DNA from: JAUWKC01 sp035527845
Lineage (GTDB): Bacteria > Planctomycetota > Phycisphaerae > Sedimentisphaerales > Anaerobacaceae
Assembly (NCBI GenBank): GCA_035527845.1
Contig: DATKZT010000082.1
Location: 1-64,000, forward strand
Reading direction: 5' to 3'
Length of the DNA stretch: 64,000 nucleotides
The position numbers were made by a program, and so were the translations under genes. This document shows positions 26,077-34,844 of this stretch, one piece after another (position 1 is the stretch's first letter; each line of letters starts with the position of its first letter). The notes under the pieces are model-generated. The model was not told the origin of the DNA, ran no database searches, and saw only the letters and a list, made by a program, of their open reading frames with translations.

Positions 26077-27369
26077 ATGCTCGGTTTTCTAAAAGGAAGG
26101 CTGATTATCGTCAGACTGGCCCTGTTGGCCTGTGCACTGGCCCTCGTGGGGGTCGGGATAGCCACTCTCTACGCGGTCGCCCATCCCGCCGAGCCCAGCT
26201 CCGCGGCCCAAACGGGCGATTTGACCCATTACTGGACCAAGCAGGTGATTTTTGCCGCCATCGGACTGGCCGGCTTCATCGCCGCCAACCTCGTCAATTA
26301 CCGCCGCCTGGGCGCAATCAGCTACTGGGTATATGCCTCCGTTCTGCTGCTTCTGGCCCTGCTGCTGGTCAGCAGATACATCGTCCACCTGCCGTTCGCC
26401 CCTCCCAGCAGACAAGGCGTGCACCGCTGGATTGTGCTGCACCCCGGGCTGCCCGCCATACAGCCCTCCGAGTTCTGCAAGCTCGCATACATAATCGCAC
26501 TGGCCTGGTATCTGCGATACCGAAGCAACTACCGCCGATTCCGCGCCCTGGTCGGGCCGTTCGCCCTGACGCTCCTGCCGATGGCCCTGATTCTGCTCGA
26601 GCCCGATTTGGGCACCGTGCTGCTGATGATGCCCATCTTGTTTGCCATGCTGTTTGTCGCAGGGGCAAAAGTCAGGCACCTGCTGATAATCGTGCTTCTG
26701 GCCGTGCTGGTCAGCCCCCTGATGTGGCACAGAATGAAGCATTACCAGCGAACCAGAATGAGCAGCGTGCTGCTGCAAAGCGAGTGGGTTCGACAGAAGG
26801 CCGAACAAAGCCCCCTGCTCGGCGAAATACTGGTCGGAAAGAGATTCAGCACAAATGAGTGGAACGAGCGCTGGGGATACCATCTGATGCGCTCGAAATT
26901 CGCGGTTGCCTCCGGCGGCCTGACCGGCTATGGTTTTCGCAGGGGCCCGTTCGTCAAGTACAACTTCTTTCTGCCCGAGCTTCACAACGACTTTATTTTC
27001 CCCATTATCGCTCACCAATGGGGCTTTCTGGGATGCGTGGGTCTGCTCGGTCTCTATGCGATCACGATGGGCTGTGGCCTGGAAATCGCCGGAAACAACA
27101 CGGACCCCTTCGGAAGACTGCTTGCCGTCGGCATTGTGGCAATGCTCTCGGTCGAGGTCATTGTAAATATAAGCATGACAATGGGCTTGATGCCAATCAC
27201 AGGCCTGACGCTGCCGCTGGTAAGTTACGGCGGCTCCAGCCTCGTGGTCAGCATGATTGCACTGGGCCTGTTGAACAACGTCGGGCGGTGCAGGCCCTTC
27301 GGCCTGACCCGCCAGGTCCCCAAGCGAGCCTTCCTCGGATGGGCTGTACCTCAGTTCGGCAGCCGTTAG
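26077..27369 (+). CDS. FtsW/RodA/SpoVE family SEDS glycosyltransferase
   Basis: From ATG 26077 the protein has 430 residues and about ten membrane helices. SEDS hallmarks are seen: PAIQPSEFCKLAYIIALAWY, LILLEPDLGTVLLM (with the catalytic-region EPDLG), ELHNDFIFPIIAHQWGFLG, and the C-terminal GLMPITGLTLPLVSYGGSSL. Family members polymerise lipid II into glycan strands for elongation or division. FtsW and RodA cannot be told apart safely from sequence alone. The next gene, 24 bp downstream, is a murJ homologue, so the pair makes a short peptidoglycan operon. Confidence 0.92.
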   Translation: MLGFLKGRLIIVRLALLACALALVGVGIATLYAVAHPAEPSSAAQTGDLTHYWTKQVIFAAIGLAGFIAANLVNYRRLGAISYWVYASVLLLLALLLVSRYIVHLPFAPPSRQGVHRWIVLHPGLPAIQPSEFCKLAYIIALAWYLRYRSNYRRFRALVGPFALTLLPMALILLEPDLGTVLLMMPILFAMLFVAGAKVRHLLIIVLLAVLVSPLMWHRMKHYQRTRMSSVLLQSEWVRQKAEQSPLLGEILVGKRFSTNEWNERWGYHLMRSKFAVASGGLTGYGFRRGPFVKYNFFLPELHNDFIFPIIAHQWGFLGCVGLLGLYAITMGCGLEIAGNNTDPFGRLLAVGIVAMLSVEVIVNISMTMGLMPITGLTLPLVSYGGSSLVVSMIALGLLNNVGRCRPFGLTRQVPKRAFLGWAVPQFGSR

Positions 27370-27393
27370 TGCGCCCTCAATGGCCCGCATAAA

Positions 27394-28998
27394 ATGATAA
27401 AAGGCTTCAGACAGATTGCTTTTCTCACGGCCCTTAGCAGGGTGTTCGGGATGGTTCGCGACATGGCCTTTGCATATTTCTTCGGGGGCAGCGGGCTGAT
27501 GGACGGCTGGGCCATCGCCTTTAAAATCCCCAACCTCGCCCGAAGGCTCTTCGGAGAGGGCGCCGCCGCTTCCTCCCTTGTGCCCGTCTATAGCGAACAG
27601 CTGCAGACCGACGAGCAGGCCGCACGCAGGCTCGCCTCCACGGCGGTGACTGTCATCTTCGCCCTGCTGGCGGCAATCGTGCTTGTCGGGGAGGCAATTA
27701 TCTGGGGTTATTATGCCTTTTTTAGCCGGTATCCGAGCACCGACCTGAAGCTCGCCCTCAGCGGCATCATGCTGCCTTACATGATTCTGATTTGTACCGT
27801 GGCGATTCTGGCCGGAATACTTAATGCGCATCGGCACTTCGCCGCTCCCGCCGCCGCACCTATGGTGCTGAATCTCTTTATCATCGGCGCCCTTTGCCTG
27901 ACCGGCTGGGTCCTCAAAATATCAAGGGAAACGCAGGTCTTTTTCGTCGCCGCCGCCGTGCTCATCGCCGGAGTCGTCCAGATACTCATCCAACTGCCGC
28001 CGCTTCGCGCGAGGGGTGTCCATATCAGACCCGCCTGGGACGTCCACTCCGAAGCCTTCAAAAAGATTCTTTTCCTGATGGGCCCCATGATTCTCGGCCT
28101 TACCGCCACTCAAATCAACACCCTTGCCGACGACTTCATCGCCTTGTGGCTCTCCGGCTCACCGGATAAAGGGCAGGTCTTCTCGCTCCTGGGCCGACAG
28201 ATAAACTACCCCCTCTGGGAGGGCGCCGTCTCACAGCTTTTCTACTCCCAGCGGCTCTACCAGTTCCCGCTGGGCGTCCTCGGCTTGTCGCTGGCAACCG
28301 CCGTTTTTCCCGTTATGAGCGCCGACGCCGCCCGAAAGGATTTTGCCGCCCTGCAGAAGACTATTTCACGGGGCTTTCGCGCGGCCGTCTTTGTTGCGGT
28401 TCCCGCCACTGCGGGCCTGATCCTCGTGGCAAGACCCTTGGTCTCAGTGCTGTTTCAACACGGCGAATTCACCGGCGACGACACCGCCAGGGTGGCATGG
28501 ACGCTTTCCTTCTATGCGATGGGTTTAACCGGCTATTTCACCCAGCAGATTGTCACTCGCGCCTTCTATTCCACCCAGGACTCAAAAATGCCCGCCCGCA
28601 GCGCCCTGGCGGCAGTTTTTGTCAACATCGTTCTCAATCTGACCCTCATCTGGTTTATGGGAACAGCGGGATTGGCGCTTTCAACGGCGATTTGTTCCTA
28701 TTTGCAGGTCGTGATTCTCGTTTGGGCGCTTCGCAACAGGCTTGCCCCTGCCATACTCGAAGGACTTCTCAGGACGCTGCTCAAGACGTTCGCCGCCACC
28801 GCGGTCATGTGTCTGGTAGCCGTGCCGATTATCCTGCTGATGCGGGGCCTGCCTGACGGCAGATGGTCTGACGTTATCAGGCTCGCAGCCGTCGTGCCCT
28901 CGGCGGCCGCCGCGTACCTGCTGGCCGCAATCCTGCTTCGCGTTCGGGCGATTTCAATACTGACCGGACGTCAATATCCCTCCGGTAAAAATTCTTGA
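27394..28998 (+). CDS. murJ: Lipid II flippase MurJ (MviN family)
   Basis: The 534-residue polytopic membrane protein of the MOP superfamily begins IKGFRQIAFLTALSRVFGMV and FAYFFGGSGLMDGWAIAFKI with the family motif PNLARRLFGEGAAASSLVPV. About 14 helices can be drawn. MurJ flips lipid II across the inner membrane. Arginines in the central cavity region are present (SRVFGMVRD). It overlaps in role with the SEDS polymerase encoded just upstream, and the 24-bp gap supports co-transcription. Confidence 0.92.
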   Translation: MIKGFRQIAFLTALSRVFGMVRDMAFAYFFGGSGLMDGWAIAFKIPNLARRLFGEGAAASSLVPVYSEQLQTDEQAARRLASTAVTVIFALLAAIVLVGEAIIWGYYAFFSRYPSTDLKLALSGIMLPYMILICTVAILAGILNAHRHFAAPAAAPMVLNLFIIGALCLTGWVLKISRETQVFFVAAAVLIAGVVQILIQLPPLRARGVHIRPAWDVHSEAFKKILFLMGPMILGLTATQINTLADDFIALWLSGSPDKGQVFSLLGRQINYPLWEGAVSQLFYSQRLYQFPLGVLGLSLATAVFPVMSADAARKDFAALQKTISRGFRAAVFVAVPATAGLILVARPLVSVLFQHGEFTGDDTARVAWTLSFYAMGLTGYFTQQIVTRAFYSTQDSKMPARSALAAVFVNIVLNLTLIWFMGTAGLALSTAICSYLQVVILVWALRNRLAPAILEGLLRTLLKTFAATAVMCLVAVPIILLMRGLPDGRWSDVIRLAAVVPSAAAAYLLAAILLRVRAISILTGRQYPSGKNS

Positions 28999-29410
28999 CC
29001 TGGCCTCGACCAAACATCCACCGATCCAAAAACGGGTGTGAGGGTCCCGACCCATAAAATCCCTGCCGGCGCTCGGTCAGACCGCTGTCAGCCGGCCCAA
29101 GTACACCAACCGCCCCCGGCAGATGGCCCCGACCTTCCATAAAAGTCCCATAAATCCGGAAAATACCCAACCTTTGCCGCTCTTTATACGTAAAGCAACA
29201 GGGAAAATTACCCGAAATACTTACTGTTCGGGACGGTCTCCGCAGCAAGAGCCCGTCACGGCAGGCGTACGAATGCCGGCTTGGAGCCGGAAGATTGAAG
29301 TGCGGCCGCAGCAGCAGAGAGTCGTCAACGCCCTGTGAAAGCACTTTGTCGGATTCACGGCCCCGCCGCAGCCGCCGGCTTTTACCCAGACGCCTTTACT
29401 GGATGGTAAC
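28999..29410. other. Gene-free stretch
   Basis: No gene, tRNA or repeat is supported in this 412-bp gap. Open frames here lack start context and domain signals. Confidence 0.4.
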
Positions 29411-31819
29411 ATGTTCGAGAGCAACGATAACTGCATGATCCGCAGGTGCAGCAGCACCTATTGGCTGCTGGTGTATCTGCCCTTTATGCTCCTGTATCTC
29501 TGTGTACCTTCCCAGGCCCAGGAGCCCTCGAACTCCGAGCGCCTGCTCTCATCCTCCGTGGCTCAGGAATTCTACGAAATTGCTCACGAATTAGCGAATT
29601 CCGAGGACGCCGGTCCCGCACAGATCGAACAGGCCATTACGCTTATGACAGCATCCGCCAACCTGGATCCCGCAGCCGATTATGTTCTGCCGGAGCTTAT
29701 CAGGCTCATCTGCCGACATCCCGGCGCAGACTACGCCAACCTGATGTATAAGTCGCTCGTGCAGTATGTTGATAAATCCGTCGACCTCGACGTCGTTCGC
29801 CAGGCAATCTCCTACCTGCTCGAACGTCTAAACTCTCGCGAGGACAGAGAGCGCCTCTTCGCTGAGCTGCTGAAGAATCTGGGCGGAAAGAACAAGGTCC
29901 TCGATTCCGTATTGGCCACCGAGCTTGGCCTGCTGATGGCACAGAAGCCGGACCTGCAGGCTGCCAAGTTCTACTTCATGCAGGCCTATACCAACAACAA
30001 GTATAACCGCTTGGCGTTCGCAAAGCTCGCTGAGCTCATGGGCGACCAGATAAGGCCTCCGATCTATCTCGAAAACCTCAGATTGGCCCTCGGAGAGAAT
30101 CCGTTGGACCTTCAAACCGCCCTGGCATTCGCCCACTACGCCGAGCGGCTCCAACTGTACCAAACCGCCGCCGACGCCTACGAATACTGTGCCGAGCTGT
30201 TCAGATTTCTCAAGCACCCGGAGCCCCTGCCCCCCTCAATATATCTGCCGTGGGCCATTAGCTGCTATAACACCCGCGACCGGCTGAGTAAATGTCTCGA
30301 GATTGCATCTGATCTTCGCCAGAGCGGGCGCCTGGACCTGCTGCTGGAAGCGGTCGCGGCGCGAGCGGCGATGAAAACCGGAAATACCGAGGAGGCAAGT
30401 CGTATATTGCGCGCCGCCGAGCGAAGCGCAACGACCCCGACGGGCGCCGATGCCGCCGGCGGTTCGCAGGTCTCTGCCACCCAGCTTGCCTGGTTCTATT
30501 GCTTCGCCCTGCCTGATGTAAACGCGGCCATCGAATGGGCCAACAAGGCTTATTCAGCCGACCCGACCTCGCCGACCGTAGCCGGGCTGCTCGCTTACGC
30601 GCTCACGATGGATGGTCAGGTCCAGTGGGCTAAGCTGCTGGTGGATAATTACGAGCATAATCAGATCGCTGAGCTCGCTGCGGCTCGAATTCAACTGACG
30701 CAAGGCGAGCGAGGTCTGGCCATCGAGACTTTGAAATCGGCAATCGCCGAAGACCCGGGCTCTCTCGCCGCAGAGCGGGCAAAACAGGTCCTTGCCGAGC
30801 AGGGGGTGGAATATCTGCCGCCGGTCGACCCTGATATTGTCTTGAGCATGTTGAGAACCGAATTTGGACAGACTATTGTGCCGAAATTTCTCAGCCCTGA
30901 AAAGATAGTCTCTGTTCAACTGCAGTTGTTGGACGGCGGCTTCTCGTATGGCAGCAAGTTCGAGGGTAATGTGGTTATAACAAACCACTCCACAGGGCCG
31001 CTGCTGCTCTCCGAAGAGGGACTTCTCAAAGGAAACATAAGAGTTGACGCCAGGATCACCGGCGACCTCGACGAACAGATACCCAACCTGTTGTCGGTCA
31101 GGGTTCGCCCCGCTTCACCCATCAACCCCGGCCAGAGTATGCTTGTACCCATCCGCCTGGCCGCCGGGCGGCTCAGGCAAATACTGCTCGCTCACCCGCA
31201 GGCCTCCCTCGATATTGAGTTTACCGTTATCACAGACCCTGCCATCAACAGCGAAGGGCGGTTAGTCAACAGGTTTGGTATAGAGCCGGCCCGGCTTTTG
31301 GTGAAGCGACCCGGCATTGAGCTTACCAGAAAGTATCTGCAAAATCGGCTCGAATCGCTCGCCAAGGGGCAGCAGGGCCAGAAAATCAGAACCGTGCACC
31401 TTTTTGCGGGGCTTCTAATGGAACAGAGCCTGATGGCCAATCGAAAGCCAATGTATAAGTTTGCCTCCGCCGGCTGGATGCCCGATTTGTTAAGGGCCGC
31501 GCTGCTCCGCAGCCTTGCCGACGAAGACTGGATCGTCAGGCTGCACACCATGGTCGCGATGCTCTCTTTACCTTTGGATTACGCCTTCATCGACAGTATC
31601 TCAGGAAACCTGAGCGACGACCGCTGGCCCCTGCGCTTGATGTCCACCTTCCTTTTGGCCAAATCCGGCGACCCCAACTTCGCAAAGGTTCTCGACTGGA
31701 CGGCCAAGTACGACTCGAACCAGCTCGTTCGCCAAATGGCCGTCGCCCTTGGCGGAACCAGGCCCGAGCAGACCGAGGCGCCGACGTCTCCACCTCCCGC
31801 CGGAACCCCCGCCCGGTAG
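29411..31819 (+). CDS. Large exported TPR/HEAT-like repeat protein of unknown function
   Basis: The frame gives 802 residues from ATG 29411, or 794 from ATG 29435 (MIRRCSSTYWLLVYLPFMLL), which places the signal peptide at the true N-terminus and may be the better start. After cleavage near SQAQE, residues 30-500 are helical repeats with TPR-like character (FAKLAELMGDQIRPPIYLEN, ALAFAHYAERLQLYQTAADA). The C-terminal 130 residues resemble HEAT repeats (LLRAALLRSLADEDWIVRLH, DDRWPLRLMSTFLLAKSGDP). Such proteins usually act as binding scaffolds in the periplasm. No enzyme motif is present. Confidence 0.7.
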   Translation: MFESNDNCMIRRCSSTYWLLVYLPFMLLYLCVPSQAQEPSNSERLLSSSVAQEFYEIAHELANSEDAGPAQIEQAITLMTASANLDPAADYVLPELIRLICRHPGADYANLMYKSLVQYVDKSVDLDVVRQAISYLLERLNSREDRERLFAELLKNLGGKNKVLDSVLATELGLLMAQKPDLQAAKFYFMQAYTNNKYNRLAFAKLAELMGDQIRPPIYLENLRLALGENPLDLQTALAFAHYAERLQLYQTAADAYEYCAELFRFLKHPEPLPPSIYLPWAISCYNTRDRLSKCLEIASDLRQSGRLDLLLEAVAARAAMKTGNTEEASRILRAAERSATTPTGADAAGGSQVSATQLAWFYCFALPDVNAAIEWANKAYSADPTSPTVAGLLAYALTMDGQVQWAKLLVDNYEHNQIAELAAARIQLTQGERGLAIETLKSAIAEDPGSLAAERAKQVLAEQGVEYLPPVDPDIVLSMLRTEFGQTIVPKFLSPEKIVSVQLQLLDGGFSYGSKFEGNVVITNHSTGPLLLSEEGLLKGNIRVDARITGDLDEQIPNLLSVRVRPASPINPGQSMLVPIRLAAGRLRQILLAHPQASLDIEFTVITDPAINSEGRLVNRFGIEPARLLVKRPGIELTRKYLQNRLESLAKGQQGQKIRTVHLFAGLLMEQSLMANRKPMYKFASAGWMPDLLRAALLRSLADEDWIVRLHTMVAMLSLPLDYAFIDSISGNLSDDRWPLRLMSTFLLAKSGDPNFAKVLDWTAKYDSNQLVRQMAVALGGTRPEQTEAPTSPPPAGTPAR

Positions 31820-32007
31820 CACGACTGCCGCGACCCGCAAGATGCACGGCGAGTCGCCCGGAATTGGACAGATCCAGCCTTGCTTCTGCACCGCCGCCCC
31901 GGTCGCCCCCACCGACAGGAATTTCTGTTGTAATATCAGCATAATCCTGTAAGATGCCGTTTCCGAAGAGTGTAGTTGCGAACTGTTGTTTTAGAAGGAG
32001 TGTATAG

Positions 32008-32181
32008 ATGCCGGCTAAGGTTGATAAGGACAAGTGCACCGGTTGCGAATCGTGCGTGGACGAGTGCCCCAGCGAGGCCATTAACATGGTTGACGGAAAG
32101 GCACAGGTTGATGCTGATACGTGTGTCGACTGCGGCGTTTGCGTGGACGCCTGCCCGGCTGAAGCAATCACTATGGAGTAA
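32008..32181 (+). CDS. 2[4Fe-4S] ferredoxin
   Basis: This 57-residue protein contains two classic clusters: CTGCESCVDECPSEAI and CVDCGVCVDACPAEAI, each C-x2-C-x2-C-x3-C-P. It transfers electrons at low potential in anaerobic metabolism. AAGGAG lies seven bases before the ATG. It ends 10 bp before tRNA-Glu and just outside the integrative element. Length and pattern match clostridial-type ferredoxins. Confidence 0.95.
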   Translation: MPAKVDKDKCTGCESCVDECPSEAINMVDGKAQVDADTCVDCGVCVDACPAEAITME

Positions 32182-32191
32182 TCTTATGGTC

Positions 32192-32266
32192 GGCCCCATC
32201 GTCTAGGCAGGTCCAGGACACCGGGTTTTCAACCCGGCAACAGGGGTTCGAATCCCCTTGGGGCTA
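32192..32266 (+). tRNA. tRNA-Glu (anticodon UUC)
   Basis: The 75-base gene folds as a cloverleaf: acceptor GGCCCCA pairs TGGGGCT (one G-U), anticodon arm CCGGG-TTTTCAA-CCCGG with anticodon TTC, and T arm AGGGG-TTCGAAT-CCCCT. The discriminator is A; CCA is not encoded. Its 3' half (from 32242) is the left attachment core of the integrative element, and the insertion leaves the tRNA intact. Confidence 0.95.
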
Positions 32267-33581
32267 TTTGGTTATCGGCCAAGAATGCGTTCTTTGACGT
32301 GTCTTGGCCGTTCTTGTGTCTCTGGTTGTCTATCGAAATCTCTTGTTTTGTGCAGACTTTGTCCAAGCAAGTGGACAAGACAAAACTGCCAAAGTCCGGC
32401 AAGGCACTCAGCGCCTTCTTCTCGGCCTTCTCAAAACTCCGCGCGTACGTGTTGAAGGTCAATCGGGGGTCTGAATGTCGCGCGAGCTTCTGGATGGTCT
32501 TCGGCGGCGTCTGGCTGTTCGCAAGGAATGAGATGTAGCAATTCCGCAAGCTGTGAAAACATATCTCATTGCCGTCTCTGTCCGTCAGGTCAATTCCCGC
32601 TACCGTCAAATCTTGCCGGATAAGCTCTGCCGTGTTAATCCACGTGCCAAAGGACACAAAGACCCTATCGTTGGCGTTCGGCCTTGCATGGGCTTTCAGT
32701 GCCGTCAGAACATGAACCAGTATCGGGGGGACAGGCTGCTCAGCTTCTTTTCCGTTCTTGGCTATTGAAGCCTTTACTTTGACATAGGCATTGTCCGCCG
32801 ACAGGCTTATGGCGTCCCACGTAAGATGCAACGACTCTTTTCGTCGTAGGCCCGTCATTCCCCCCAAGAGATAAAGCACGGCCCGCTCCCCGCCGGAAGT
32901 CCTGCCGATTAGGATATTCTTTTCGGAAGTGGTCTTGATAAGGTGGACGAACTGTTCTGGCGTCAGTATTCCCTTCTTCTCTGAATCCCTGGCCGGTTTG
33001 TCCAGCTTTGCAGTCGGATTGCGGATAATCCTTTGGTCCTGCTCTGCCCAATTCAGGAACGTTTTCAGCGCATCGAGATAATGACCCCGGCTCGTGTCGC
33101 TGTAGCCGTCCTTCTTGAGCTTGCCCGAATATATCTCAACCGCTGATTGCGTTATGTCGCGGAAGTAGTAGAACCTGCAAGCGGAAGCGATCTTTTTCAG
33201 CCGGTTCCGGGTTCTCACAACATAGTCTTTTGAGTACCCTTTGGCCTTCAAGACCTCGACATAATCGCTAATATGCTCCGTCAGGGGCTTTGTGCACTCC
33301 GTCCGCTGGCCTTCGATTAGTCCCCAGGACACGAATTTTCGCAAGAGGTTGTCCGGCACAGTCTCTATCCACTGGTTCAGCTTGACATCAGGCTCAAGCC
33401 CCGCAATCCGGCAGTTGACAAGACTTTCGATATTCCGTCCCAAAGCCTCAGACAATCGCTTATCACAAAACGCTGGTATTTTGTGGCGTAGGCGGTTGTG
33501 GTCGAAAAAATCGAGATACAACTTGGCGGATTTCCGCTTCTCGCCGCTTCGGTCTTTGTACGTTGCTCTGTAGACTCTCAT
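32229..33581 (-). CDS. int: Tyrosine recombinase / integrase with embedded attachment core
   Basis: From ATG 33581, coupled to the upstream RHH gene by an ATGA overlap, the protein has 450 residues (a longer frame starts at 33608). The SAM-like DNA-binding domain is around residues 85-190. Catalytic residues are visible: Arg in MTGLRRKESLHLTW, His-x-x-Arg in FHSLRNCYISF, His in LARHSDPRLTFNTY and the Tyr nucleophile in TYARS. The last residues QIAPRGFEPLLPG are encoded inside tRNA-Glu and the att core. In the excised circle the same frame would run on past EPL into a 69-codon tail at 53763-53970. So the integrated and excised forms encode different C-termini. Confidence 0.93.
   Translation of the reverse strand: MRVYRATYKDRSGEKRKSAKLYLDFFDHNRLRHKIPAFCDKRLSEALGRNIESLVNCRIAGLEPDVKLNQWIETVPDNLLRKFVSWGLIEGQRTECTKPLTEHISDYVEVLKAKGYSKDYVVRTRNRLKKIASACRFYYFRDITQSAVEIYSGKLKKDGYSDTSRGHYLDALKTFLNWAEQDQRIIRNPTAKLDKPARDSEKKGILTPEQFVHLIKTTSEKNILIGRTSGGERAVLYLLGGMTGLRRKESLHLTWDAISLSADNAYVKVKASIAKNGKEAEQPVPPILVHVLTALKAHARPNANDRVFVSFGTWINTAELIRQDLTVAGIDLTDRDGNEICFHSLRNCYISFLANSQTPPKTIQKLARHSDPRLTFNTYARSFEKAEKKALSALPDFGSFVLSTCLDKVCTKQEISIDNQRHKNGQDTSKNAFLADNQIAPRGFEPLLPG
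32242..32271 (+). repeat. attL core: 30-bp direct repeat at the tRNA-Glu 3' end
   Basis: The 30 bases starting AGGGGTTCGAATCCCC and ending GGCTATTTGG are repeated exactly at 53971-54000. The left copy covers the T arm and acceptor 3' strand of tRNA-Glu plus five following bases. It also lies inside the integrase reading frame, encoding (minus strand) QIAPRGFEPL. Confidence 0.92.
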
Positions 33582-33763
33582 CTTTCGGCCCTCGTTTTCT
33601 GCCAGCATTTCAGCAGATAAGTTGACAATGACAGGCCCTTGGCTTTCGCATCCTGCAGAAGCTCTTTGCGCTGGGAAGTTTTTAGTCTCAGAGTCACAAG
33701 CGCCGTTCTTCTGTCTTTAGCTCTCAGCGGTGGCCTGCCCATTTTCGCCTTCTTCTTTCTCAT
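33578..33763 (-). CDS. Small ribbon-helix-helix-type DNA-binding protein
   Basis: The 61-residue basic protein has MGRPPLRAKDRRTALVTLRL followed by a beta strand and helices (SQRKELLQDAKAKGLSLSTY, LLKCW), fitting the RHH/MetJ-Arc fold. The TGA overlaps the integrase ATG (ATGA), so both are translated together. It is a plausible repressor of the integrase operon or an excisionase-like cofactor (inference). An AT-rich promoter region lies upstream. Confidence 0.7.
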   Translation of the reverse strand: MRKKKAKMGRPPLRAKDRRTALVTLRLKTSQRKELLQDAKAKGLSLSTYLLKCWQKTRAER

Positions 33764-33995
33764 AAATACGAGGCTACTTTAACGAATACGTAAAGTCAAA
33801 GATAAATTTGAGAAAAATCACAATTTTTTTTACCTTTGTTTGGAAAAAAATCACGCTCATTCGTTCGCTCGCTCCTGCTCTCTTTATAAGCTCGCTCGCT
33901 CACTCTTTCCTAAAGACTGATTCTTTTTCTATTTCATTTTAACTCCACCGTCATACACCAACAAACGACCGTAAGGGGTGGCTTATTATAAATTA
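33764..33995. promoter_or_regulatory. AT-rich upstream region of the RHH-int operon
   Basis: This short gap contains runs of A/T and, on the minus strand, TTGACTTTACG close to the RHH start, a possible -35 element. A simple-sequence patch of TTCGCTCGCTC and GCTCGCTCGCTCAC words occurs at 33855-33905. No ORF is supported. Confidence 0.35.
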
Positions 33996-34121
33996 CTTCA
34001 GTTTCTAAAGCGGTAAACCGGTTTTACGGCTTTAGTTTCTGAAGGTGTCAGGGTGGTTTCGGCTGCTGCGGTCGTTGAACAGCTTTAGTTTCTAAAGTTG
34101 TATCTGCTTTAGTTTCTGAAG
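33996..34121. repeat. Four 15-bp iteron-like repeats CTTTAGTTTCTRAAG
   Basis: Near-identical 15-mers lie at 33996 (CTTCAGTTTCTAAAG), 34030 (CTTTAGTTTCTGAAG), 34083 (CTTTAGTTTCTAAAG) and 34107 (CTTTAGTTTCTGAAG). Each is a near-palindrome with CTTTAG/CTAAAG arms around TTT. They cover the 3' end of the winged-helix gene and its downstream region. They could be iterons of an origin or operators bound by the winged-helix protein. Confidence 0.6.
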
Positions 34122-34617
34122 TTTTTTGCAAATTCGCTGCCTTCTTTTTCTTCTGGAATCCTCTGTTCACTGGCCCAGCTTTCGACTTGCCCCGGCCTGG
34201 CCGAAAGTCCTCTGTCCCGAAGTGCTGCCAATTGCTAATGAGGGCGATCTTATGCGACTGCCGTTTCACTCCGCAGCCAAGCTCGGCAATCTCAATAAAC
34301 CCATGCGATACCAGTCGGTCAATCGCCTTGCTGACCGTAGCGGTAGAATATCCGAATTGCTTGTGAATGGATTTGTAGCTCAAAACCAGCTTCCCGTTGT
34401 TTTTCGTATAAAACTGTGTGCTGTCTCGATCCCGCCTCCTTGGCTTGTAGCTATCAAGTCCCAGCCGCATATAAAGCTCAAGAAGCATCTGCTTGGCCGC
34501 GCCGGTCAAACTCACAAAAGCCCTCGACCGTAGCATCTTCTTGCTCAATACGAGCCGGTCGTTCTGAGGGACGGTCGTTTCATAAATCCAATACGGTTTT
34601 CTGTTTTCCTGTTCCAT
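34048..34617 (-). CDS. Winged-helix (MarR/replication-initiator-like) protein
   Basis: The 189-residue basic protein has a helix-turn-helix with wing around residues 70-125: YKSIHKQFGYSTATVSKAID and RLVSHGFIEIAELG, as in MarR-like or RepA/DnaD-like winged helices. The first 60 residues (RLVLSKKMLRSRAFVSLTGA) resemble small phage or plasmid replication proteins. The C-terminal 40 residues are Lys/Thr/Glu-rich, partly encoded by the CTTTAGTTTCT repeats. Presence of iteron-like sites and a primase nearby suggests a replication or autoregulatory role (inference). Confidence 0.65.
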   Translation of the reverse strand: MEQENRKPYWIYETTVPQNDRLVLSKKMLRSRAFVSLTGAAKQMLLELYMRLGLDSYKPRRRDRDSTQFYTKNNGKLVLSYKSIHKQFGYSTATVSKAIDRLVSHGFIEIAELGCGVKRQSHKIALISNWQHFGTEDFRPGRGKSKAGPVNRGFQKKKKAANLQKTSETKADTTLETKAVQRPQQPKPP

Positions 34618-34620
34618 CCC

Positions 34621-34824
34621 CTATCCTACCACGCTCTGGCTTGCGTTCGTCGATTCTCGCGGGGAAGAACGCCCTTCACGGGCACGTTCAGGTCTTCCCT
34701 GATATGCATGTGAAAGCAGTTTCTCAAAAAGTTCCCAGCCTGCGGTCCTTTGCCGGTGGCTGAGCGGGCTGCACAGGAACCATAAGAGCAGCCCGATCTG
34801 GTCTTGGAGATTTCCACTTGACAT
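34621..34824 (-). CDS. Small hypothetical protein
   Basis: A 67-residue frame from ATG 34824 reads MSSGNLQDQIGLLLWFLCSP and ends just three bases before the winged-helix start. It contains a helical SHRQRTAGWELFEKLLSHAY stretch. The position between the AlpA-like and winged-helix genes supports reality, but there is no good ribosome site and no recognised domain. Confidence 0.35.
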   Translation of the reverse strand: MSSGNLQDQIGLLLWFLCSPLSHRQRTAGWELFEKLLSHAYQGRPERAREGRSSPRESTNASQSVVG

Positions 34825-34844
34825 TGGTGGAGCCTTTCGGTATG

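Noticed and set aside
26089..27837. 582-codon antisense frame over the SEDS/MurJ genes
   Set aside because: Gln/His/Gly-rich shadow without signals; the sense genes are clearly conserved families.
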